Of a stretch of DNA of 15,156 bases, positions 1-7,253 are shown piece by piece. Positions within the stretch are counted from its first letter, which is position 1. Each line of letters begins with the position of its first letter. Origin of the DNA: Planctomycetota bacterium (lineage in GTDB: Bacteria; Planctomycetota; Planctomycetia; Planctomycetales; Planctomycetaceae); assembly GCA_024278285.1 (NCBI GenBank), contig JAJRTM010000661.1, positions 1 through 15,156 of the forward strand. Reading direction: 5' to 3'. Both the position numbers and the translations under genes were made by a program. The notes below the pieces were generated by a model. It saw only the letters and a list, made by a program, of their open reading frames with translations, was not told where the DNA came from and searched no databases.

Positions 1-333
1 AATCCGGGCAGCACTACTCTCAGATGATGCCCGCCTGCACAACCACCTCACCACCCGCCCCGGCAAATCCCTCCGCAACTACCAATCCCACAGCCCATAA
101 ATCCAACAAAAAAACAAATAGCGTTCTGCACCCAAACCCGCGACAGTACCATTCCGTGCTTGCACCCATCTTCGCGTGCCGGGTTGCGTTCAATGATAGA
201 ATCGAGTTGGAATGGTTATGATTCGGTGACAGTTTTACCGGCCTTGGACTTCCGAAGTGGAAACCGTATTTGATGGGTGCAAGCACGCCATCCTACGGTA
301 TCAAAGATACGACAGTAATTGTTTGATCAAGAC
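1..333. other. Non-coding left edge with an inverted repeat
   Basis: I see no credible gene here. Open frames on both strands overlap, lack ribosome binding sites and resemble no family I know. The stretch does contain a perfect 16-bp inverted repeat, listed separately. The bases at 10-22 recur exactly at 9422-9434. Confidence 0.5.
155..287. repeat. Perfect 16-bp inverted repeat, arms 155-170 and 272-287
   Basis: The left arm reads cgtgcttgcacccatc and the right arm is its exact reverse complement, with 101 bp between them. The arms lie downstream of glgC (minus strand). The spacer encodes nothing recognisable. It could be a dispersed intergenic repeat pair or the ends of a small non-autonomous element; no target-site duplication was identified. 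Confidence 0.6.
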
Positions 334-1613
334 TTACTCCTGATCAATTTTCCAGCCGGCGGGAATGATGGTGTTTTTAGGAGTAACCAAAATGCTGTCT
401 CTGACATAGAGATCAGGGGACTTCAAATCCGCTTCTGTGAGTGAACCGGGGGAGACAACAGCTCCGGCTCCAAGTCTGCAATTTTTATCGATAATTGCAT
501 TTTCAATCACGCAACCATCTCCAATACCAATATCAGTTGATCCTGAACTGCCTGGAGCTGATTCGTAAAAATCGGATCCCATGATAATTGAATTTCGGAT
601 GGTCACATTTTTCCCGATCCTGCATCGCAAACCAATCACACTGTTTTCGATGGTCGTTCCTTCGCCAATGACACATCCATCGGCGATGAGGGCTTTACTC
701 AAGCTCGCTCCCTCAAACTTGGAAGCAGGCAGATATCTCGGACGCGTGTAGATGGGGGAATCTGGACAGTAAAACTCGAACGGTGGATCAGGTTTTGCCA
801 GATCAAGATTGGTCTGAAAAAGGACTTAATTGTTCCGATATCTTCCCAGTAACCATCGAATAAATGCACCTGCACATTGCGAGTGCGAATCGACATCGGA
901 AAGACTTCCTTGCCGAAGTCTTCGTAATCGTTATTTGATAAAAGTTCGACCAAAGTATCTCGATTAAACAGATAAATTCCCATGCTCGCCAGGCAATCAC
1001 GCCCTTTGCTTTCAATCCCGCGTGATTCCATCCACTGCGGATCGGTGCGGACCATGTCGATTTCTTTATCAGTTTGTGGCTTTTCCAAAAAGCCCTCCAC
1101 GCGACCATTATCGTCAAGTCGCATCACGCCAAAACCTTTGGCTGCTTCGCGATCTACAGGAAGGGCGGCGATGGTGACATCTGCATTTGTTTCCTGATGA
1201 GTTTTCAGCATATCCCGATAATCCATTCGGTATAGTTGATCACCAGAAAGAATGAGAACATGTTCGATGCCCGGCTGCTGAACGTATCGCAGATTCTTAC
1301 GCACAGCATCAGCGGTCCCCTGATACCAATCGGCCCCTTCGATGGTTTGCTGGGCGGCAAGAATTTCGACGAAGCCGCCATGAAAACTATCGAAGTTATA
1401 GGTTTGGCGAATATGCCGATGCAAGGAAACTGAATTGAACTGGGTTAGCAGATAAATCCGGCTGATATCGCTGTTAATACAGTTCGCGATCGGGATATCA
1501 ATCAGGCGATATTTAGCAGCCAGCGGGACGGCTGGTTTGGAACGCTGTTCGGTTAAAGGGAAAAGCCGTGTTCCTTTTCCTCCGCCAAGAATTAAGCCAA
1601 CGGTGCTACTCAT
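334..1613 (-). pseudogene. glgC: Glucose-1-phosphate adenylyltransferase, frameshifted
   Basis: GlgC makes ADP-glucose from ATP and glucose-1-phosphate, the first committed step of bacterial glycogen synthesis in the cytoplasm. The N-terminal nucleotidyltransferase domain is intact: GGGKGTRLFPLT at residues 10-21, WYQGTADA at 97-104, SGDQLYRMDY at 123-132, EKP at 177-179 and GYWEDIGT at 254-261. After F266 the frame is lost at an A-run (817-821, five T on the coding strand). The correct continuation (NLDLAKPDPPFEFY, then the left-handed beta-helix domain with SKALIADGCVIGEG) lies in another frame and runs to 334. One extra T would restore a protein of about 426 residues, the usual GlgC length. 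I chose ATG at 1613 because AGGAAG lies 10 nt upstream; an upstream in-frame start at 1667 lacks this. A sequencing error is as likely as a true mutation. Confidence 0.88.
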
Positions 1614-1742
1614 AATTATTTTACTTCCTGAAAAATCGGCTGCTCGCTTTTGATCGTTACCGTTCATCTTTTACAGACATAACGTAACTGGAAACAAAAG
1701 TAATGAAAAGCAGCTCAAGCGATATTGCGGTGCAGAATTGTC

Positions 1743-1752
1743 GCACATGTGC
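1743..1752. promoter_or_regulatory. 10-bp palindrome upstream of glgC
   Basis: GCACATGTGC is a perfect palindrome in the 208-bp gap between the FHA gene stop and the glgC start, about 130 bp upstream of the latter. Its position would suit an operator, but no regulator is identified and a palindrome this short can occur by chance. Confidence 0.2.
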
Positions 1753-1821
1753 AAATTGAATTGCCAAACAGCCAAGATAGTGCAAAAAACATATTTGATG
1801 CAAACAGTGCAATCGGTCAGC

Positions 1822-2358
1822 TCAACCGTTTTTACTTGACCAGAAGCCCTGAATGACCTCAGCGGCTTCTGCAGCCGGAGTGCCTGGTTCAATCGGTTCG
1901 ATGGAAACCGCTGGAGCGCGTGTTTTCAGCGGGGCGTCGTTTTTAAGCTTCATCCCTTCGGCTTCTTTGTTGGTGACGATCGTTGTGTCTGCATCATCTA
2001 CAGGAGCATCATCAGCAAGCCAGTCGACAACATCTTCTTCGGAAGCAGATTTTTTCACCTGCTTTTTTTTCCCTGCCAATTCGAAAACCATCGGGCCAAC
2101 ATGCAGTGTATCGCCAGGGAGCATTTTGATTTCAGAGAAAATTGCCTCGCCGTTAAGGAACGTGCCATTCCTGCTGCCTAAGTCTTTGACGATAACATGA
2201 TCGCCTCGAATATAAACCTCGCAATGCTTGCGACTAACCTCAGTCGAATTAATGCGAATTTCAGATTCGGGATCTCGACCGATCACAACACACTCTTTTG
2301 CCAGCGCAAGAGTTTTTCCTTTGTGCCGTCCCGTCATGACCACAAAAGATTTTCGCAT
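1822..2358 (-). CDS. FHA-domain protein
   Basis: This 178-residue cytoplasmic protein carries an N-terminal forkhead-associated domain, a phosphothreonine-binding module. The signature residues are visible in order: G27-R28 (VIGRDP), S42-R-K-H45, N64-G-T and N69-G, ending with the strand around 84-94 (LHVGPMVFEL). Residues 97-178 form a charged, acidic and Ala/Pro-rich tail with no recognised domain, probably disordered; it contains VVDWLADDAPVDDADTT, whose threonines could be phosphorylation targets. The gene starts 56 nt after the stop of the pilT-like gene and is probably cotranscribed with it. FHA proteins often sit near secretion or pilus genes and Ser/Thr kinases, so a regulatory role in the pilus module is plausible but unproven. 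Confidence 0.85.
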   Translation of the reverse strand: MRKSFVVMTGRHKGKTLALAKECVVIGRDPESEIRINSTEVSRKHCEVYIRGDHVIVKDLGSRNGTFLNGEAIFSEIKMLPGDTLHVGPMVFELAGKKKQVKKSASEEDVVDWLADDAPVDDADTTIVTNKEAEGMKLKNDAPLKTRAPAVSIEPIEPGTPAAEAAEVIQGFWSSKNG

Positions 2359-2414
2359 GATTATTTCTCATCATCTGATGGGTAGCTGAATTTGAATGGA
2401 AAAGAAACGTAAAA

Positions 2415-3560
2415 TTACAAAATCGCAGCCGCTTTGACATTAATTCCTTTGAGTACCATTTTGAGCTCTTCCACATTGGGAGAAATTTCAAACGCATCGG
2501 CCCGGCTGACAATTTCCTGGTCAATGAAACTTTTCAGGCTGTCGTTGAAGACCTGCATTCCTTCATCTTTACCAATTCGAATAGCGGCTGAGAGTTTTTC
2601 ATCTGCTTTTTCACGCACGAGCTTTTGGACTGTTGGATTAAACTTCATCACTTCAATAATGGGAACACGCCCCGGTTTATCGACAATTGTTTTAAGAAGT
2701 TTTTGCCCTACAATAGCCCGCATATTCATCGCCATACTGGCGCGAATCGCAGAGTGCATGGAAGCGGGGAATAAATCCAGAACACGTGAAATCGTTCCCG
2801 GTGCACTCGATGCGTGGATTGTTCCGAAGACAAGGTGACCAGTTTCAGCCGCATGAATCGCTGTTTCAAAAGTTTCCTGGTCTCGCATTTCCCCCACGAG
2901 CATAATGTCGGGGTCTTCACGAACGGCGTGTGACATCGCGATTTCAAAATCAACAACATCCTGCCCAATTTCTCGCTGGTTGATCAAACACTTATCGGAA
3001 GTGTAAACAAATTCAATCGGGTCTTCGATGGTGAGAATATGTTTGCGATAATTTTGATTGATCCAATCGAGCATCGAAGCAATCGTGGTTGATTTACCAG
3101 AACCTGTCACCCCTGCAAGCAACACCATTCCCTGATCGTACTTACAAAGTTCCTCCATGACCGGCGGAAGATACAAATCTTTAAACGGTGGAATGAATCG
3201 CTCAATTTTACGAGCAACCATTCCAATGAGTCCCAGTTGTGTAAACAAATTGACACGAAACCGCCACGGTTCCTTCTCATGAACCAATGTCTTTGAATAA
3301 TCTGCCCCGCCATTTTTTTGGAAGATATCAAGGTTTCGCTGATCCATCATCGGGAAAGTCAACTTGATCATATCCGATTCAGAAATCGGTGGCATATCAA
3401 GGTTTTTCAGCGTCCCTTTAATTCGGAAAACCGGTGGCCTGTTTACCTGCAAATGGATATCAGAAGCTTCATATTTGATCGCGAGCCTGAAGATCGCATC
3501 AATTTCAATTTCCTTGCCTTGGACGTAGGTTGACTTTGTCCATTCGGAAATTATGGCCAT
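2415..3560 (-). CDS. pilT: PilT/PilU-type twitching motility ATPase
   Basis: A 381-residue member of the secretion ATPase (GspE/PilT) superfamily, expected to form a cytoplasmic hexamer that powers pilus retraction. The N-terminal domain includes EASDIHLQVN (31-40), the usual opening of PilT proteins. The nucleotide-binding domain shows Walker A GVTGSGKST (150-158), the Asp box TIEDPIEF (177-184), Walker B DIMLVGEMRD (218-227) and the His box TGHLVFGTIHA (240-250). The length is slightly above the roughly 345-370 usual for PilT. No tetracysteine motif, as in PilB/GspE, is seen. GGGAG lies 9 nt before the ATG at 3560. It is the middle gene of a minus-strand group with the prepilin peptidase and FHA genes. 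It could instead be a PilU-like paralogue; the symbol marks the subfamily. Confidence 0.9.
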   Translation of the reverse strand: MAIISEWTKSTYVQGKEIEIDAIFRLAIKYEASDIHLQVNRPPVFRIKGTLKNLDMPPISESDMIKLTFPMMDQRNLDIFQKNGGADYSKTLVHEKEPWRFRVNLFTQLGLIGMVARKIERFIPPFKDLYLPPVMEELCKYDQGMVLLAGVTGSGKSTTIASMLDWINQNYRKHILTIEDPIEFVYTSDKCLINQREIGQDVVDFEIAMSHAVREDPDIMLVGEMRDQETFETAIHAAETGHLVFGTIHASSAPGTISRVLDLFPASMHSAIRASMAMNMRAIVGQKLLKTIVDKPGRVPIIEVMKFNPTVQKLVREKADEKLSAAIRIGKDEGMQVFNDSLKSFIDQEIVSRADAFEISPNVEELKMVLKGINVKAAAIL

Positions 3561-3773
3561 ATCAGGAAGCTCCCATTTTTATAAATAACATCTGCAGTAA
3601 CGATTCAGCAAAGCCTGTCTTTCCCTGGGGTGAAAGAAAAAGGGAATCAAGCCGAGTCGTATCATACAGACAGGACCAACCCCTTGCGACTGTTTCTGTT
3701 AAAAAACGCCACTTTTACTGCAAAACAGAACAGTATCAGTAGAGTTCGTTTGTGGGTTACATTTGTCCTGTTT
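3561..3773. other. Gap between the prepilin peptidase and pilT genes
   Basis: No gene is seen in these 213 bp. An imperfect inverted repeat (ctgtttctgtt near 3690 and aacagaacag near 3725) could form a stem with a loop of about 24 nt. It lies downstream of the prepilin peptidase on the minus strand and could act as a weak terminator, but no clean T-tract follows. Confidence 0.3.
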
Positions 3774-4748
3774 TCAAGCAAGAAACGCTGAAAGATCAAT
3801 CGTGGGCCACCATCTCCAGGTAAGTAGAATCAGTAGCCAGGCACAGAAAATCTGTAAAGGGATTCCCGTTACCTGCGGACGTTTCTTTTTGAAGAATCGA
3901 TTACTGAGAACTTGCACCGCGAGCGAACTGGCTGCGATAATCGATGTCCATATTGTCACAATTGGCCCCAGAAAAACACCAAGCAGAATCAGTTGTTGAA
4001 GACCATTTCCTGAATCATGCGGCACTTTGCAAAGCTTGCCAAGTCCACCGAAAATTGCTCCGACAATTCCTCCCAGAACGCTGTACTTAATGGCATCGAA
4101 AAAAGTAAGGCTGGGAATGTGGAATCCATCGATTTGAGCCAGCGGTGAATCGATCTGTCCGACAATCGGTTTCCACCAGGCGAACGCAAAATGTAATAGT
4201 AAGCCGAAGATCATAATTCGCCAGGGCGATTTCATGCGGTCTTCGTCGATCAATGCGAGGGCAAGTAAGATGTATCCTAAAACCATCTGATGCAAAGAAA
4301 ACGCGAACAGTGGGCAGCGCGGGAATTCAGAAAGCCAACCGCCGTAATGTTTGCCCAGCCAACCTTGAGGTAGCGTCACGCCGTGCATGACAACAATTAC
4401 CAAAAACAGCGTTGCAAACAGAATGGCAACAACGGTTTCGATCAGCGGATATTTAATCGAGATACTTTCCCTGCAGTTTCTACACCGCCCTTTCAGTCGT
4501 AACCAGCCAATAATGGGAATGTTATCGGAAGCCGAAATGTCATTTTCACATTTCGGGCAATGGCTGCGAGCCAGCAAAATCGGCATTTTGCGGGGTAATC
4601 GCCAGACCACCACATTCAAAAAACTTCCAAAGCAGGCACCGCCAACAAATGCGTAAATGACGAAAACAATCGTCGCCAATATTGTGAGATAATCAACCAT
4701 TCGCCAGAAAGTATCTTCCTTTTTTGAGTAATGAGAATCTCTGTTCAT
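3774..4748 (-). CDS. Prepilin peptidase-like (A24/PilD) membrane protein, second catalytic Asp not found
   Basis: A 324-residue polytopic membrane protein of the prepilin peptidase family, which cleaves and N-methylates type IV pilin-like precursors. The N-terminal domain is classical: ACFGSFLNVVVWRLP (38-52), then two zinc-ribbon pairs, C64-x2-C67 and C89-x2-C92. The first catalytic aspartate is D168 in ALIDEDRMKSP. The second should lie in a GxGD motif; the matching place reads SGNGLQQLILLGVFLG (246-261), with no aspartate at the expected position. The nearest is D245, just before it. The protein may therefore be inactive as a peptidase, or use another residue. Several hydrophobic segments fit a multi-pass inner-membrane protein. 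No ribosome binding site supports either start; ATG at 4700 (M17) is an alternative. The pilT-like gene follows on the same strand. Confidence 0.82.
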   Translation of the reverse strand: MNRDSHYSKKEDTFWRMVDYLTILATIVFVIYAFVGGACFGSFLNVVVWRLPRKMPILLARSHCPKCENDISASDNIPIIGWLRLKGRCRNCRESISIKYPLIETVVAILFATLFLVIVVMHGVTLPQGWLGKHYGGWLSEFPRCPLFAFSLHQMVLGYILLALALIDEDRMKSPWRIMIFGLLLHFAFAWWKPIVGQIDSPLAQIDGFHIPSLTFFDAIKYSVLGGIVGAIFGGLGKLCKVPHDSGNGLQQLILLGVFLGPIVTIWTSIIAASSLAVQVLSNRFFKKKRPQVTGIPLQIFCAWLLILLTWRWWPTIDLSAFLA

Positions 4749-5149
4749 TCAAAAGGAGCACAGATATTCTTGTCTGTCTCGCTTGAGCAGGCCTTATGAA
4801 AGGCAGACAATAATGTCTACCCTCCGTTCAACAGACATTTTTTGAATCTAAGAGAGGTTCGCTAATTCCAGGGGCATTCAAAACAGGAACTTAACACCCA
4901 AAAATAAGAATCATAACGATCATAACGACGATTCCAAACTGGTGAGGGATTGAATTGGAGATAAATTCTCTCTTTCTGCGTGCCGATAATAAAAGAGTAT
5001 TCTATATTATTAACAGTCATTTTTATGCGACTTGCACAGAAAGTCTATCTTCCGCTGTCGCTATGGCTGTCATAACAAACTATCCGAGCTGGGTTAGAAC
5101 ATACAAATTAATGCAACTCACGGTTAAATCGATGAAGGGGAATGATCAA
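4749..5149. other. Intergenic region between divergent transcripts
   Basis: It separates the minus-strand pilus genes from the plus-strand small protein and galT, so it should hold promoters for both directions; none is clear enough to place. It contains two inverted copies of a degenerate 20-bp motif (4760-4779 and 4801-4820) and a tandem 9-bp repeat (cataacgat at 4912-4920, cataacgac at 4921-4929). A longer reading frame into the small zinc-ribbon gene begins at 4955, but its N-terminal part looks non-coding. Confidence 0.4.
4760..4820. repeat. Imperfect inverted repeat pair with central hairpin
   Basis: The arm at 4760-4779 (acagatattcttgtctgtct) and the reverse complement of 4801-4820 agree at about 15 of 20 positions. 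Between them, gcctt-atga-aaggc (4791-4804) gives a second small hairpin. It has the look of a dispersed intergenic palindrome, and may fold in RNA from either strand. Confidence 0.45.
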
Positions 5150-5362
5150 ATGAAAAATAATTCAACGTCTGCGAACACCAGCAACAGCCAGGCTCCCCCA
5201 GCATTGGGCGTGCATATGAAGTGTTGCAATGTCTACATCTATGCGAAAATCAATCCGGCTCGTGAAGCGTATGTCGGGTGGTGTCCTAAATGCACCAAAC
5301 AAGTAAGAATCGAAATTGTTAGCGAAGGAGGCTCAACGGGCCGAATTTTTGAAGCAGAATGA
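5150..5362 (+). CDS. Small zinc-ribbon-like protein
   Basis: A 70-residue protein of unknown function. The first 20 residues are polar and low in complexity (Asn/Ser/Thr-rich). The core has a CC pair at 25-26 (HMKCCNVYIYAKI) and C45-P-K-C48 (YVGWCPKCTKQVRIEI), which looks like a small zinc ribbon whose second knuckle is CPxC. It ends GRIFEAE. I chose ATG at 5150 because GGGG sits 9 nt upstream and conserved-looking sequence begins shortly after; the frame stays open back to 4955, but that extension has no recognisable content. The galT-like gene starts 63 nt later on the same strand, so the two may be cotranscribed. No partner or substrate can be named. Confidence 0.68.
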   Translation: MKNNSTSANTSNSQAPPALGVHMKCCNVYIYAKINPAREAYVGWCPKCTKQVRIEIVSEGGSTGRIFEAE

Positions 5363-5425
5363 ATGAATAGCTTGCTTTCTGTATCATAGCGTCACCTTAA
5401 AACTACTTGCCTTGCCGAAATCCCG

Positions 5426-6460
5426 ATGCCAAACCCCCCTTCTTTCCCAAAACTTTCCCTCCCTGAATTTGAGTCACCCAGCTTTGAAGTACGCTACGAT
5501 GCAATTCATCGATGGCCGGTTATTTACGCCCCTGCCCGTGCGCAGCGTCCCTTCGGTTTCAACAAACGTAGTTCAGCCGAGTGCGCAGAAGACGATCCTT
5601 TCGCCGAGGGACGCGAAGAGTTAACGCCTCACGAAACCCTTGCGTTTCGCAACTCCGATTCCGAACCTAACGGCCCCGGCTGGCAAGTCCGGATCATTCC
5701 AAACAAATATCCCGCGATTGTTCCCGCTTCTGATGCAGCCTTGAATCTCGACACCAACGGCGTGCATGAAGTGATTATCGAATGCCCTCAATCGGAAACG
5801 CATTTCACTCGTCTGGGGCTTTCCCAAATTAAACTCGTCTTTCAAAGTTATCGAAATCGGTTACGGGAATTGGCAAAAGATAAACAGAACGTGCATGCGA
5901 CAATATTCAAAAATCATGGCCCAGCCGCAGGGGCATCGTTGGCACACAGTCACTCGCAATTGATGGCGACTGCTTTTATTCCACCCGTTATTCAACAAGA
6001 ACTTTCATTCACCGCAGAGCATTTCAAAAAGACCAATCGCGATTATTTCGGCGAGCATCTTCTGACGGAGCAAACTTTCAGAAAACGAATTGTTGCGCAA
6101 AGCGAAGATTTCCTGGTTATTTGCCCCGAGGCTAGCCGGTTTAGTTTTGAGATGCACATTTACCCGCGCAGTAAAGAAACTCATTTTTATCAAACAAAAG
6201 ATAAAACACTCGGCGCGATGGCAAAAGTAATGCTGCAATCTTTGATGCGTCTGGAAAAAGTGGCAGCCGATCCCGATTACAACTTCGTGCTGCATACCGC
6301 ACCATTTGCAAACAAACAGACCCCCGGATTCCGCTGGCACTGGGAAATCTACCCTCGCCTCTCCGGCATCGCAGGCTGGGAACTCGGCGCAGGAAGCTAT
6401 GTGAATCCACTGTTTCCCGAAACAGCAGCGAAGCTGTTACGCAATGCAGAAATCGATTGA
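5426..6460 (+). CDS. galT: Galactose-1-phosphate uridylyltransferase family protein
   Basis: A 344-residue HIT-superfamily protein of the GalT type, which moves a nucleotidyl group between a sugar-1-phosphate and a nucleotide sugar through a uridylylated histidine (Leloir pathway in classical GalT). Visible features are RYDAIHRWPVIYAPAR (23-38), the NHGPAAGASLAHSHSQ block with the active-site H174-x-H176-x-Q178, and the second HIT-like domain with F240-FEMHIYPR and GFRWHWEIYPRL (301-312). The zinc knuckle usual near residue 60 (CPFC-EG) reads D57-P-F-A60-E-G, so both knuckle cysteines are absent; a Cys remains at 53. Some family members lack this metal, and some planctomycete or actinobacterial relatives may use other nucleotides. 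No clear ribosome binding site precedes the ATG. Assignment to the family is firm; substrate is not. Confidence 0.85.
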   Translation: MPNPPSFPKLSLPEFESPSFEVRYDAIHRWPVIYAPARAQRPFGFNKRSSAECAEDDPFAEGREELTPHETLAFRNSDSEPNGPGWQVRIIPNKYPAIVPASDAALNLDTNGVHEVIIECPQSETHFTRLGLSQIKLVFQSYRNRLRELAKDKQNVHATIFKNHGPAAGASLAHSHSQLMATAFIPPVIQQELSFTAEHFKKTNRDYFGEHLLTEQTFRKRIVAQSEDFLVICPEASRFSFEMHIYPRSKETHFYQTKDKTLGAMAKVMLQSLMRLEKVAADPDYNFVLHTAPFANKQTPGFRWHWEIYPRLSGIAGWELGAGSYVNPLFPETAAKLLRNAEID

Positions 6461-6589
6461 AGTCTTGTCTCTTGCAACCGGAAACACAGGCTGATATTTC
6501 ATCTTACAAAATTACAAATGGAGTGCAATTTTCAGAGATTCATCAACTTGCTGCATGGTCGCACCAGGAAGACTCCTGCAGCTTCAACT

Positions 6590-6965
6590 CTAAAAAAGGG
6601 GCTTGCGTATGATGTAAGTAGCGACAACGGAGCGGGTTAAAGAAACAGACGCCCCAAAACCAAGCCTTGAAAAGGCACTCCCAGCAATTTTGATAATCAA
6701 AGATTGACGAATCGTATAAAGGTGACAGCACAGGACGGATGATGGGCCATGCAAGCCAGAAGGTGCACCTTCAAGGGTGTCGGGGGTCAACAAAACATTG
6801 AGTTGCTTCTTCTACATAGTTGGTATTTCCTGTAATGAGAGCAACGACCGTATCTCGAAGCCGAGAATTATCTCTGTCATTTTGCACAACAAGGGCAGGC
6901 CGGATTTTTCCCGTAATTCCATCAGTATACGGGAAGTCCACAATCACGATGTCACCACGTTTCAT
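6590..6965 (-). pseudogene. PemK/MazF-family toxin, frameshifted
   Basis: The first 64 residues are a typical PemK/MazF-type mRNA interferase N-terminus: MKRGDIVIVDFPYTD, then GKIRPALVVQND and ALITGNTNY. The frame ends early after FVDPRHP. In the next frame the family pattern continues: DTLEGAPSGLHGPSSVL, then YTIRQ and IIKIAG. Removing one G from the run at 6782-6786 joins them as FVDPDTLEGAPSG. Past about 6680 the sequence no longer resembles the usual toxin C-terminus, so a second lesion or an unusual tail is possible; that frame stops at 6590. The start codon overlaps the antitoxin stop by 4 nt (ATGA), as in a translationally coupled toxin-antitoxin operon. As sequenced it should be inactive, unless the extra base is a sequencing error. 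Confidence 0.78.
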
Positions 6966-7180
6966 GGTTTTAGTTTCTGATAGCTTTCAAGTAGCGGATC
7001 GTGAGCATCGTAATGTGCCATTATTTCATCACATAACGCGGCGACAACTTCCGAAGGCAGGCTTGCACGATAATTCTCATACACATCCTCCCGGATAACA
7101 ACAACCGGGATACCATCCTCGACGGTGCGAATTGCCTCTCCTTTCGAAATTGCCTGCTTTTCAGAATCTGTTAAGTTCAT
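6962..7180 (-). CDS. Antitoxin of a PemK/MazF-type pair
   Basis: A 72-residue acidic protein directly upstream of the PemK/MazF-like toxin, overlapping it by 4 nt. The segment RTVEDGIPVVVIREDVYENY (18-37) resembles the short Phd/YefM-like core in which an antitoxin strand is followed by a helix; the rest is a charged helical tail suited to wrapping the toxin. An AAGGAG ribosome binding site lies 7-12 nt before the ATG at 7180, much stronger than for most genes here. The call rests chiefly on the operon context and the size; on sequence alone the family is uncertain. With the toxin frameshifted, it may now be an orphan antitoxin. Confidence 0.7.
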   Translation of the reverse strand: MNLTDSEKQAISKGEAIRTVEDGIPVVVIREDVYENYRASLPSEVVAALCDEIMAHYDAHDPLLESYQKLKP

Positions 7181-7253
7181 TGTATCTCTCCTTATTCGAA
7201 CCTAACAAATAACATCTAAAAGTCAATTATTTTATCAGATATATTATTGGATT

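Noticed and set aside
20..286. Overlapping open frames on both strands at the left edge
   Set aside because: No ribosome binding site or family resemblance, and they span an inverted repeat.
817..821. Programmed ribosomal frameshift in glgC
   Set aside because: The run is short, no stimulatory structure is evident, and GlgC is not known to use frameshifting; mutation or sequencing error is simpler.
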